Assembly (NCBI GenBank): GCA_037447655.1 | Contig: JBBHKE010000323.1 | Coordinates: 146,621-210,620 of the forward strand | Length of the DNA: 64,000 nt | From: Zygnema cylindricum | Taxonomy: Eukaryota; Streptophyta; Zygnematophyceae; Zygnematales; Zygnemataceae | Direction of reading: 5' to 3' | Shown: positions 1 to 11,499 of the stretch, piece by piece | Layout of the letters: each line of letters begins with the position of its first letter | Numbering within the stretch: the first letter of the stretch is position 1 | Program-made: the position numbers and the translations under genes | Notes under the pieces: model-generated | What the model was told of the DNA's origin: nothing | The model's input: only the letters and a program-made list of their open reading frames with translations | Database searches by the model: none

Positions 1-375
1 CCTCCCTGCTTTCTCTCTCTCACCCCCCCTTCCCTCATCCGTATCGTCCTCCCCTTTCCCCTCTCCCTCCTGCTCTTTCCACCCTCGCCCCTCTCCTCTC
101 TCCTTCTCTCCCTCTCCCTCCCCCTGGTCCGCCCTGGTCCGCCTTGGTCCCTCAATCTCTCCCTCTCCCGCCCTATCCCCATCTCGACTCCCTCCCCTCC
201 CTCCTTCACCCCCTCCTGTCTCTCTCCTTCTGTTGCCTCTCCCTCTCCTTCTCTTTCCTCTTTTATCCTCTGTGTCCCTCTCCTTCTCGAACTCCTGCCT
301 TTATTATCGTTTTTTTTGCTCCCACTTTGCTTCCTTCCTTTCTTCCTTCTTTCTCCACTATTCTTGGAATGAAGA
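1..375. repeat. CT-rich low-complexity tract
   Basis: Polypyrimidine DNA made of irregular CCCTCT/CTCC units on the + strand. Open frames here translate only to Leu/Ser/Pro runs, so I see no gene. Confidence 0.85.
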
Positions 376-394
376 GGAGCAGTTTTTTTTTTTT

Positions 395-1065
395 TGTTTG
401 CCGCTAAGAGAGGGAGGAAGAGGGGGGGGAGGGGGGGAAGTGGAGGGAAGGGGAGGGAGAGGGCGAGGAGGGAGATAGAGGGGGAAGAGGGTAAGGAAGA
501 CGTGGGAGAGGAATGGAGAGGAGAGGGTGAGGGAGAGGACGCAGACAGACTTATGTTTCAGGAGTTTAAATTGCTGACTTCAGCATGGCATATTTTTTGT
601 CTTTTGCAGCCTCTGGTGTATGTGATGGCGGAGATGATAGTGGATTTGATGGAGAGAGGGACACACAGTCAGCAAAGAGGTGAGAGAGATGGCAGGAGGG
701 AGAGGAAAGGGAGTGAGGGAAGGAGGGAATGGGAGTGAGTGAGGTGGCAAAGAGTGAAAGGGAGTTAGGGAGGGAGGGAGAGTTAGGGAGTAAGAGGACA
801 GGAGGAGAGGAAAGGGAGTGAGAGAAGGGTGGAGAGGGAGAGTGGGAGGTGGCAGGAAGGGATAGGGAGTGAGGGACGGGGTTGAGTGAGAGAGGGAGAG
901 GGCAGGAGGAGAGGAAAAGAAGTGAGAGGAGGGAGGGTGAGAGCAGGAGGGAATGTGTCGTTACGGGGCAGGCAGAAGGAGAGAGTGGGATAGTGAGGGA
1001 GATGAGGAGATTGTTTAGGAGAGAAAAAGGAAGGAGGGAGGGGTTGAAAGGGAGAGGGAGAGCCA
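395..1065. repeat. GA-rich low-complexity tract
   Basis: Polypurine DNA (GAGAGGGAG-type units) directly after the CT-rich tract, so the purine strand switches near position 380. About 540-650 is less biased and includes a pyrimidine stretch ending in CAG, but no convincing exon follows. Frames give Arg/Glu/Gly runs only. Confidence 0.85.
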
Positions 1066-2839
1066 TGACTGGACGATTATTTCTATTTTTTTTTTTTTGT
1101 AATTGTCGAGTTTATCGCTTATCTTTTGGAACATTCTTTTTATCTTGGGTGATCCACAAAAAAATTTGTATCTGCATTTTGCTTTATATCATTTTTGAAT
1201 TTGTTTCTGAAAGAACTTATTTATTTTACTATGGAAAGAACTGACTATCAATCAGTAGAGGGTTACAGATCTTTGTCCTTTCAACAGTATAAGTGGAACG
1301 CCATTACCAATGTTGAATAAATCAGAAGCAGTAGAAATAATACTGATTTAAGACAGGGACTCTGTTTATAGCTTAAATAACTTTGTTTGGCAATGCAATG
1401 TCAAGAAAAACGCACAGTCAAATTAGTGTTATTAACCCTAATTTCAATGGACGGCTGTTTAGTATGGTGTAATTGTACACTGAGTACTTCCGTACAAATT
1501 ATAAATAAATCGATGACAAAAACGGCACTCTAAAATACATTTAGCACCTAAGATTTTGCATTACCGAATTCCAGATTCTAACTAAAAGTAGTACAGTTTG
1601 CATACTTCTTACTAAAAATTGTACAATTGTTGGTTTATTAGGATAGATTTTATGTAACGATGAATCAGAAAATTGTATATTCATATGTCCTGCATATGAA
1701 AATTATATATCAGTGCATGGTATCCGTTTTTGGCATCCTCAAAAGGAATTTTTTGGCTATGGATGAACACCGTCGATAATCACCACTATAAAATATGCAT
1801 TAGAAACTTAAGTTTTCGATATGACTAACCAAAAATATGGAATGAAAAAAATATTTAATGCAGGATTTCTTGAACCGGTTGTGAGAATCTTCGTTTTAGG
1901 ATTTGGTTACTTGACGGCGTATCTTGCGTGAGTTCTCTTCTTTCTCCCCTCTCTCCCCTCCCATCTCTCCCACTCTCTTCATCTTTTCTCGTTTGTCTTC
2001 CTCTCTCCTGTCCCCACTTTTACTTTCATATGATATTCTGATTATCCCCAATATCATCGGTTCCGGTTCTTGTGCATAATTCATCAACTGGGAATTGTTT
2101 CCTGAAAAAAAATCCCCGTAGTATATTCCCGTATGGTTTTTCCAACTATTTTTTATGTCATTTTACATATTTTTTTTTCCTTTTCCGTTGTGTTTTCTGT
2201 ATACCTTTTTCCATATCTTTTGTCAATAATTTTTTGTATACTTTTTCGGCACCTTATCTCTATCTTTCGGAGTTTGTTTTCTGATTTTTTGTCCTTTTTT
2301 TTATTCATAGGGTAGCATGAAAGATTCTGACAGACTTAAACCTGATCAATTTCTGCAGAAAAAGCCAAATGAATCTAAAGAACACAAACATCAAAAAACA
2401 TACCCTGAAAGTAAACAAGAAACAAATGTTTTTAGTACATTTGCTAGTGTTTCATACTGAACAAATTCAGTGTCTATGTATTGCGATATCGGTATTTAAC
2501 GATTACGAGACCTTAAAAATTTGATATTTATCGAGTTTGCCGATAAATGTGGATATTGGATAATTGCGATAACTGACTGATAAACGTACGATAATCCGTA
2601 CGTTAATCCTAACCAGACAGAAACATATGATTGGCTGGAAATTCCACATACAAAGTCTGGAAAATAATAGTCAAGGTGCGAAGTGAAAACAAAGTCAAAT
2701 ATTTTTACAAATTCATTACGGTATGAAACAGTGTAACTTTTTCAGCCTCGAGGGGGAAGAAACGAATATTTGAATTGTACGGAAATATAATGGGACGGAT
2801 ATTGATGATATCAAGGTATCGCGGTTATTGGCGATACCT
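1066..2839. other. AT-rich stretch without a visible gene
   Basis: AT-rich DNA with short frames only and no recognisable protein segment. A GATATCGG/CGATA-rich part (about 2480-2620) resembles the sequence at about 6735-7095. Confidence 0.6.
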
Positions 2840-3200
2840 GTAATTGACTTGATGTATCGATCATTGAGACCCTTAAGAAAAGTACAATTGATTATCGAGA
2901 CCCTTAGAAAAGAACGTATACATTGTTGAGATCGCCAAAAAAAGTAAGTATTGATTATTGGAGGTCCCTCAAAAAAAGTGCATATCAATTATCGAGATCC
3001 CTAAAAAAATTACATATCAATTATTGAAATCCTTAATTGAATTTCCTAAAAATTTACATATCCATTACAGAAATCCAAAATAAAAGTACATAACGATTAT
3101 CGAAATCCTTAATTGAATTCCCTAAAAAAGTACATATCATATTGGTTATCGAAATCCTTAATTGAATTCCCTAAAAAAGTACATATACATTATATGCAGC
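2840..3200. repeat. Minisatellite, roughly 31-33 bp unit
   Basis: About ten imperfect units, each with ATTATCGAGACCC or ATTATCGAAATCC, then an A-rich block and AAGTACATATC. The last units also share TTAATTGAATTCCC. The region is non-coding. It lies about 450 bp upstream of the exon at 3651 and could sit in that gene's last intron. Confidence 0.75.
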
Positions 3201-3318
3201 ACTAGAATTTGCACGTGTGTGTGAGTATGTATAAGATTTGGATCCTAAAGATGTATTCAAAAAACTTTTAACGAAAACGAAACAAAAATTAATGACATTT
3301 TTTTTTTTTACATTTTTT

Positions 3319-3645
3319 AATTAATCGGGTATATAATGTATTTGCCCTTGTGAAATCACTCGTACGAGAAAAATGCAAAAAGCAATCAAACAGAAAACAA
3401 TAAAACAAAATAGACTAAATTAACCTAAAGTAAAATTTAAGAAAGGACTTCTTAATCGCAAGTTTTCTTTCTTCCCTTTTTTCTAACAATTCAAATTTGA
3501 CGTGTTGTTCCATGTAGAATTTGCTCATGGGAGGAAAACAATAAGAACCAAAACATAAAAACGACTAAAACAATGAAAAAAAAACAAAAAAGAAAACGAA
3601 ACTTAATTGCAATTTTTCTTTTTCTCTACATTGTTTCTTTAACAA
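3319..3645 (+). repeat. Two degenerate copies of the following exon's 5' boundary
   Basis: The sequence crossing the splice acceptor at 3648-3650 (AACAATTCAG then TATGATGTATTGGCCCATG) recurs in decayed form near 3488 (AACAATTCAAATTTGACGTG...) and near 3320 (TAATCGGGTATATAATGTA...). Each is preceded by a similar A-rich then TTTTCTTT block. Spacing is about 155-170 bp, which suggests tandem duplication. Only the third copy keeps the CAG and a long open frame. Confidence 0.6.
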
Positions 3646-3650
3646 TTCAG

Positions 3651-3864
3651 GTATGATGTATTGGCCCATGTGGAGTCGCTCGTTGGAGGAGTTTGTTCGA
3701 TTGTCGTTTCTTTACTTTTACCCGCGGCAATTGCTTACCGTCTCCCACAAATAGATTTACCCAATTGGGAACGTCGATTTTTACCCTTTTTAGTCGCTTT
3801 AGGAATTTGCGCCTCCATAGGCATACTACTAAAAAACGTGATAGAGCTATCGTCAAGATTTTAG
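3651..3864 (+). CDS. Terminal exon of a probable amino-acid transporter (AAAP type), partial
   Basis: A T-rich stretch ending in CAG at 3648-3650 precedes an open exon read after one leftover base; it starts YDVLAHVESLVGG and stops at TAG 3862-3864. The peptide of about 71 residues has two strongly hydrophobic stretches (GVCSIVVSLLLPAAIAY and FLPFLVALGICASIGILL) separated by a short polar linker with LPNWERR. This is the layout of the last two membrane helices of plant vacuolar or plasma-membrane amino-acid transporters of the AAAP/AVT group. The family call rests on that pattern alone. I found no convincing upstream exons, so the rest may lie across large introns or outside the window. A chance ORF is possible but less likely given the splice site and composition. 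Confidence 0.45.
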
Positions 3865-5630
3865 GGTTCGTGCTATCTCCCATTTGTTTCTATTTTCTCG
3901 TTTCTAGTTTCTTGTTCTATTTTCTTGTTTCTATTTTTAAGAAAAGTAAACAAATTGCTAATGTCAAGCTCGGTCTTTGTAAAGGTATAGTAAAAAAATT
4001 GATCCTTACTTTAATTGTATCGGTGAATTTCTAGTTTAGTTTAGGTTTTGTACGTGTCTTTTTTTAATTGTTAACGGTGCCACGTTATATTTGATATATG
4101 GAAAAAAAATCCTTATTGGCTTTACTTTTGTTGTATATCATGTTTACATGTGAAATAGAAAACTGATTTCTAAGCATTTCTTCCAAACCATTGAAAGTAA
4201 AAACTCGGGTTTTTGTTTTCTTCTTTCACAATATGCGTTGTCTTGTTTCCGATGAGTTCTGCAATAAATGTGTTTTGGCTTTTACTATATAGATAGAAAT
4301 TTTATGGTGAAGGAAAGGCATGGTGGTGTTAATAGGGATGTTGACGAATGAAAAGAAATTACGGATGAAATAAAGTTTGATGTGAAGCAGAAATTTGACG
4401 AACAAAGTACTGTGACGAATAAGATAAAATTTGGCGTTTGACGCATAAAATATAATTTGGCGAGTAAATTTGTTGATGATGATGATGATGGTCAGTTGTT
4501 TAGAGCTTTGACTGATTGACATATTGATCGCATTTTCCACAGTATACAGTATGTTCACAGTACGAGTTTGTGCTTTTATGGTTTTAATTTTGAAACCAGT
4601 TAAAGGATTTTTTTCCAGTGTTCGACTTTTTTCAGCTCCGTTTTGGCTTTCATTGATTCCCTTCGTACTATTGGTCAACGTTTTTTTTGAGAGGAGAAGC
4701 GCTTCGAGCTATCCTCTTCTGTCTTTGTTTCGTCAATGTTTGTATGCGACTTTACAAAGTGTGCAAGTTTTTTATCCTTCTTCGATACGTTATAATGAGA
4801 GTTTTTCTTCTCCTTGTATTCTCCTTGTATCTTCCATAATTTCTTTGGAGTAAACGCTCCCTCGTATATATTTTTCATACAACAAAACTGTTTCGAGTAG
4901 ACAAAACCATTCTATTGGAAAACTCTTTTTTTTTTCCCCTTTCTTTCTTATCATTTGAATGACTAGATCTTTATCCTTATCATCAGTAGAAAAACATCCC
5001 TCTCTAACTCTTTTTGACTGTTTCAGATGACCGAGTCGGAGTAAGTCAAACCACATGCCCGGAGTCGTGGACCCATGTGGAAGTTGAGAATTAGTATAGA
5101 AGTCGAAACTCCCTCCCCTCCGTCTCTCAATAATGTACTCCCTCCTCTTCCTTTTGTTAAACATAGGTTTCCACTTTCAGTCTCAGATTAAAAAAAAAAC
5201 AGATTGAATTGTAATATTATATTGTTTGGTAAAAGGAGTACTCATTCTTCTTTCTCCTTTTGCCCATTGCCATGGCCTTCTGGCTCTCCAAATCACAACA
5301 TCTATTCCGGGTATGCCTGGTTGTTGATCCGACGGTCAAAAATGCGCGCCTAAGTATTCACACCTTTCGGCTGACGGTCGCCAATCGAAAGCTCGAGATG
5401 CACGCACTAAATAAATGTACCGTAAAGAAAGTACAACGAGAAAGTGCGAATCCGTACAGTCATCGCATGCACTTTGTTTGTATTAAACGCATCGCGCGTG
5501 CGAAGCACATACCTTCATTCGCAACATAAAAATAGGAAATTGATCATAGCAGTGACATTTTTGGTTGCGCACAGTCACTTACGTCACTTTGTCAAGTATT
5601 GTACATTTTAAGTACACATTGGTACAAGTA
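3865..5630. other. Intergenic, no gene seen
   Basis: AT-rich sequence. Around 4340-4475 a loose TTTGACGAA/ATTTGGCG motif recurs every 20-30 bases, followed by a short GATGAT run. A 150-codon antisense frame (4226-4678) has repeat-like composition and is not supported. The segment 5330-5400 (GACGGTC...CCAATCGAAAG) resembles the interior of the TIR family. Confidence 0.55.
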
Positions 5631-5632
5631 CA

Positions 5633-6167
5633 GTACACCGCGAGTCGTAATTAGAGTAAAGAAATAATTATTGTAAAGAAATTAAAAAAAAAAAAAATAG
5701 CGTTATTAACTCTAATTTGGGTGATAAATTGTTTTCAAAAAACAAAAAAATTACTCTAATTTATCAACAACTCTAATTAGGGTTTCTTTCCCTAATAAAT
5801 ATCCGCGCTGAATGTCTCTACTGTAAATTAGGTACACGCACAGAATCTAACAAAACGTACAGTTTCACGTCATTATGACGTTTGCACTACGGGGTTTGTG
5901 AAAACGCAGTTACATGATAACGGCTTGTATTAAATCATTTTTTGTACTTTTTAAGTTAATAAAGTACAATTTTGCGCGTTCAAACACTGGTTATACGCGA
6001 CACTATTTAAAACGGCACTATATTGGAGTTGTTAACGCTGATTCAAAAGTACCTTAAATAATGTAAATAATAATTTAGAATTATGTACTCTATTTAGGGT
6101 GATATAGTCAAAATTTGGGGCGACGGAATTAGCGTACATAACGCTAATTACGATTCACGGTGTACCG
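5633..6167. mobile_element. TIR element, AT-rich interior (535 bp)
   Basis: The left end GTACACCGCGAGTCGTAATT and the inverted right end (GTACACCGTGAATCGTAATT on the reverse strand) match at 18 of 20 bases. The interior holds TTATTAACTCTAAT and GCGTTATGTACGCTAAT-like blocks but no ORF. It is probably a non-autonomous DNA transposon sharing termini with the other MITEs in this window. A composite of two nested copies is also possible because similar blocks occur near 5700-5790. Confidence 0.6.
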
Positions 6168-6499
6168 TTGAGTTTAAATTTGACGGTTAATCCGTTGAAT
6201 AGCTTTGGCTTTCAAAATATTGTAACAACCGGTTAAAATTTAGCCGCGCTTGTGAGCGTCGACTGTCATAAAAATGAACAATTCACACGGCCGGCCAAGG
6301 TTTACGGTGACAAAACTGCGGCAAGCACATGTAAATAAAAGTAAACAATTAGGCGGTTTCTTAATGCATTTTATCTCACAATTGTGTACTTGAAAACTGC
6401 AAATTGGATACTGGATACTGGAAACCGACAACTGAAGCCTAATCTGCAAGAATGAACGTGGAGGCGAACATTCACGAGGTAGTAAACTACAATTGTAGC

Positions 6500-6739
6500 T
6501 ACACCGCTAATCGGTGTTGTTATTGTTATTATTATTATTAGTGTTAACGTTTTTTCGTCACTTGAAATATTTATTCCCCGTGCACACTTCTGATTTTGAA
6601 TCCAATGGTTGCTATCGGAAGGCAAAATGCTCACGTTCCTATTGGCTGTCTCAGATTGACAATTTGACAGGTGTGCACGGTGAAAAGATGGCTTAAGTGG
6701 CGAAAAAAAAGTTTAAGACTAATAACGTTTAGAAGTGTA
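6500..6739. mobile_element. MITE of the CACCG...GCTATTAG family
   Basis: This is a long imperfect foldback. The left arm has GTTAACGTTTTTTCGTCACTTGAA then CCCGTGCACACTTCTGA. The right arm has the complements (TTAAGTGGCGAAAAA, GTGTGCACGGTG). The left tip is TACACCGCTAATCGG with a small TTATTATTA expansion; the right tip is degenerate (GAAGTGTA). It has no coding capacity. Confidence 0.7.
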
Positions 6740-7110
6740 GTGATGAGTATCGGTGAACTTCCTATCGTAATAACTCCGATAGCCCAATATCAATCGGTAA
6801 AGGCTGCCAATATATCGCTCCGGTACCTACATTTTTTTAACGCCGATATACAAGGGTGGCGGCGGGTTTCACAATTCAGTCCGTACTTTATAGATCGAAA
6901 ATGAGGTACAGTACAGCACAGTACGGACCCGGTACAGGGTTATTGCGATTTTATTTTATCGACATTGCAAGTCGATGATTCGTAAATGATCGCAATAATT
7001 GCCTTACCATAAATCAATATGATATATCACTTATCGGTAGGTGACAAAATGTACATATCGGCTATGGGCAAATAGGCTACCGATACGAAACACTCCTTAC
7101 AAAAATCTGC
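6740..7110. repeat. Dispersed GTATCGGTAGCC-family sequence
   Basis: The stretch begins with GTGATGAGTATCGGTGA and ends with GGCTACCGATACGAAACACT, which is roughly inverted. Within it ATATCGG, ATCGGTA and TATCGAC recur. The end motif GTATCGGTAGCC also occurs at about 35734. This may be another degenerate TIR element; its boundaries are uncertain. Confidence 0.4.
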
Positions 7111-7339
7111 CACAATCGGTTGCATGCGCGCACGCAAAAGAACAATAAATTTAACCGTAGAGGACCACGAAAAAAATCGTACGATCGAAACGAAAAGAAA
7201 CATACCAAATCAATTAATTCACATTATTTACAAACCAACATTGTAAACCTTAACATTGATTCCGCACATTGCAATTCCTAACAGCAATTACTCCGAAGCT
7301 TTTTTGATTGGATCAAAAAAAAATCCGTAACACTCAATC

Positions 7340-10300
7340 CTAATATGCCGAAAGAGCCTCGACTCCAAAAGGTACCACAAAACTGGAATTCCCGGTAAAG
7401 ACTCCCTCCGAAAGTAGTTTAAATGCACGTTGTGTCAAATGAATCCTATCCCAGAATAAATAGTCGTCCCTATTAGGACAAATTGAGGTTCCAGGAAGCC
7501 CGCATTGAATAGCGTTAAAAGGACCACCTCCACCACAACACGCCGAACTTCCATTTACGAAACCTAAAAAATAAAAGGACCGGGAGAAACAAAAAAATTA
7601 AAAGGGGAAGTTAAGTAAGGTCAAGCTGAAAAAGTTAAGCATTGTAGAATGCTTTGTTTCAGCTTTCACATTAGGACACGTCCATCGTCCAATGTCAGAT
7701 TTTCACCAAAAAATAAAACAAATCTCCTTAGTTAACTTAACCTCATATGTCCTTGGTTAAGTGAGCAATATCTAACTTTCAAAGTGAAGTCTCTACTCTC
7801 GTTATCTTATTCATTTTGTCGTTCAATGGGCATTTGTCTATTGTTCAACATTCAATGTTCAATCTACCACATCTAGGGTGCAATGCTTGCATATCCGCCT
7901 TTAATGTTCAATGTTTCAGCATAATTTTTTGACGATTGATGTCCAATGTTGGGTTTTCAAATGTCCACCACTGTTCAGCAACACGTGCTCCTTCTAACAT
8001 TCAATGCTCAAATATCTAAATTTGGTCGTGATGGGATTATAATGTCCAGTAACAAGGCAAACTTGACTGTCAATTACGGCTAATACTCCATGCCCAGTGA
8101 CAAACTTCACGTAATAAAGAAACGAAGAAAACTTAAACTGGTGATGTGGATTCGTATTCTAAACTTGTTTGTGACTTAATGCCAATATACTCGGGCAACA
8201 GAATTCCGAATAATTTTGGTACGCAGTTCACTCATGAAGATCTCGTATAACTCATGATGAACTGACTCATGGTTATTATCCAATTAATTTGAGCAAAATC
8301 CGGATAAATGAAGACATACCATATGCGGTGGGATTCGTAGCTGCCTTTGTGACAAGACTTCCGGCGGTGCTGATGATGAAATGAGCGTCTGTCAATATTT
8401 GGCCGAGAGAGGAGACGAGAAGTCGGAGAGCAGCGTTATGGGAAGAAGCCAGGAGAGAAACCGAGGGAACACACACCGGATTAACTGTGGACACATTAAA
8501 CGAGGAAAGAATCGAAGGAGTACAGCCTATATCTCCAACTTCAAACAGGAGAAACTTCCGGGCACCTGCTAGATAGAGAGTCTGAAACTCATATAGACAA
8601 GGAAAAACACACAAAGATTTCCGTGTGAAATGGAGGGAGAGAGAGTGAGAGAATATACTGAGGGAGAGGAAGTGAGAAAGACCCTGAAAATCAATTTGAC
8701 ATCGTATTATACGAGAAATCTTCACCCGCTTCATAAATATTGGGCCGGAGACTACACAAGATGATTTACTCTTTCATAAGACGTGCACCAGCTTCTTCTT
8801 GATTTTTTTTTTCTATTCTACGCTCAATGGGATGGTAGACAGGAACACAAAAATAAGACATACAAAGAACGGTAGACTTCACTGCAAATAAATGAGTTGG
8901 GAGAGGAGAGAGAAAGTGACAAAAAGGAGGCAGACGAGGAGAACGGGAGGGAGGTTATGGAGAGAGAAAGCAGAAAAGCAAGAAAAGAGGGAGAGCAATG
9001 GGATGAAGAGGAAATCACCCTATTATGTTGTACAATTCAGTATAGACAGTTCCATTGACCAAAAATGTGTGTCAAAAAGGTTGCCGCCCCAATAATCATT
9101 AAAAAAAAAACAGTGCTAACGAAAACATCAAATCCGTACAATTTATAACTGTCAACTTCTAATTAGATGAGCAGTATCCATCAAGAAGAACCAGCTCATA
9201 GAAAAAGCTTAAGATTCAAAATCCCCATTTCTTGCTTTCTTGCGTGACAAACAACTGACCTGGATTCCGTCACTGATTGCGGTAATAACATCCGTAACAT
9301 ATTCCGTAACGTTATATGCAGAAGGATTTAACAGATACGCAAAATAGTCGTTTGCCCCAACAGAAATAACAATTAAGCTTTTCGCAATAGTCTGAAAAAC
9401 CACATACAACGATCACAGAGCCAATTATGTTAGCATTGGTTTTTTCTTCATGATCTTGATTTGAGGTTTCTGACTCATTTTCCACAAAGAAATGTGGCTA
9501 GATCACATTCTAGCTAAACAATCTTAGTATCATCCACTCAGAAACCTTGAAATCGACGAATTGAAAAAAAAAAACCATGAAATAAACCTGAAGATCATCC
9601 TCGTCATCGTCATTTTCAAAAGAACCCGTAAAGACCAGGAATTCCTTAACAATCGCTAAATATCCTTACCAATCACGTAGCATGAAACATAAAAATTGAC
9701 ATTTAGCTGAATAATGTGCTAACTAGCTTAATACTCCACCATTCAAGTTCAAGCTCTAATTTCAAGGCTTCATTTCTGAAATCCTTCCATGATAATTAAG
9801 GCTTTCCTCCAGAAATGGGATTTTCATAGTTTCTAATTGAATATTTTAATGGTTATAACTTTACCTCTTCTGAATATTGTGTGCTTAGATTTGAGAACCG
9901 GTCGAGTTGGGTAGGGAAATCGGTACACAATGTCTCCTGCAAAAATTGGCAAGCAAAATGAACATTGTCGGGAAAAGGAAGGAGAGTCAACAGGTATGCA
10001 TTTTTCTATCTTTAAAGCTTTTCCAACATCAATGGCCAACGTCCAAATTACAATATCCAAATAACCAACAATGTCCAATGTTCAGGCTCAATGATGAGAT
10101 TTCAATTCTCAATGCCTCATGTACAAAGTCCAAAATTCAATGTCCGATGGAAAAGCCAATTGTCCAATGTCCAAGGTTCAAATATAAGCGTAAATGCGTC
10201 TAGTACAAGGTAATCGGCTAATATGTGGTTCTTATACGCGCATTGTACATTACAATACGCCTATGGTATGCAGCATTTCCAACTTTTTCCGCACATTTGA

Positions 10301-11499
10301 ACAATGATTCTAATGTATAATGCTCAATATAGATGCCCATGCCCGGTGCCAATGCTGGTGGCGGTGACAGTGCTATATGCCCATAGATATGTTAGTTTTA
10401 ACATCCAATTACCAATTTATAGAATAAAATGTTCATTTTATGATTCAACTCCTTTTACCTCTTGGCAATATGTCGCGGGGAGGCTTCCGGCCCCAGCCGA
10501 AGCAAAATTAATTCCGCTGGCAAAGTTATCAAAATTTGTTGAATTCAAATCCGCAAATTTTTGCACCGGGGTGAGTCTACAAAACTCCGCTGTAAAAAAG
10601 AACACCACATAACCATCAACAACCAAGAAAAAACACTGGAGGTTTTTTAACAAGCAATGAAAAAGGAAGAAGACATTACTTTGAACTCGAGGGGCAATAA
10701 ATGGCAAGAGGTGTTGACCGGAACCTTAATATTTTTAATTATTGTATCATGATTGATGAAATTGAATAAATAATAGCGGTGAATTAACCATTACAATCAC
10801 ACAGAGGCAAAATACTGACAGAGTTTAAATATAAATAATCCTCTTGAAAAATCTAGCTTTTTCTCAAATTTTACGTACAACACAAGCTTCTCTTCTGATA
10901 ATGGCATTTACTTGCAAGCATCTTCACTCACCAATGTAATCCATAAACCCTTTTCCGTTCGAAAATCGTCCACTCGCAGGAATATAGTCGATTCCATACG
11001 GAAGAAAATTGACTTTATACGGAGAAAGAGGAAGATTATTATTGTTTCCGATGTCTAATGTCGAATCTCCGAAAGCGAACATTGCCGGATAATAGGGTTT
11101 TCCAGGTGGAGGAGGGCTAAAAGATGGAGGAGGAGGAGATGCATCTAAAATCTCCGACGGAGGTGGGGGCGAAGGTGGAGAGAAGAGTGGAGGTGGAGAA
11201 ATAGTATAGAGGTCTGGAGAAGGCGGCGGGTTACCAGGCGGGGTGCTAGTTAGGGGAGGCGAGGGATACGAAGTGGGCGCGGGCGTCGGCGGGCCTGCCG
11301 GTGCTCCCGCGCAGGCGCCCGACGGCCCCGTCGCGAATACGACGCAGCGGCGGGCGTCGGGATACGCGGCTTGATTGTCGTCGCTAGGGTTTAAGTTGAG
11401 AGAGTTCGTTTGGACCGCCAAAAGAGGGAGGAGGACGCAAAGGTTCTCGAAGCTTGCTTTAGGCGGCTGCAAAACGACGAAACAGAAGTACACAAGCAT
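7340..11499 (-). CDS. GDSL esterase/lipase with proline-rich N-terminal extension
   Basis: Six exons, all GT-AG: 11499-10932, 10589-10459, 9936-9865, 9391-9260, 8581-8320 and 7563-7340. They join in frame to 462 aa, stop TAG at 7342-7340. Family markers are in order: block I FAFGDSTLDIGNNN with nucleophile Ser146; block II INFASAGAG (216-224); block III VGAND with Asn271; block V WDRIH with Asp427 and His430. Residues about 65-135 are Pro/Ser-rich, as in APG-type plant GDSL proteins. The N-terminus has a hydrophobic stretch (NLCVLLPLLAV), which suggests secretion to the wall or apoplast. The length exceeds the usual 350-380 aa only because of the Pro-rich insert. The likely role is hydrolysis of acyl or other esters in the cell wall or cuticle; the substrate is unknown. 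The start was chosen as the first Met in the signal-bearing frame. Introns contain GA-rich DNA (about 8820-9010) and CAATGTCCA-type repeats. Confidence 0.92.
7650..8080. repeat. Degenerate CAATGTCCA/ATTCAATGTT repeats in GDSL intron 5
   Basis: Short related words (GTCCAATGT, TTCAATGTTCAA, CATTCAATG) recur every 15-40 bases. The same words recur in introns 2 and 1 at 10010-10340, so the same simple-sequence family has spread through one gene. Confidence 0.5.

Noticed and set aside
4226-4678. 150-codon reverse frame
   Set aside because: AT-rich composition with Ile/Lys/Thr bias, a GATGAT repeat inside, no splice sites and no recognised segment.
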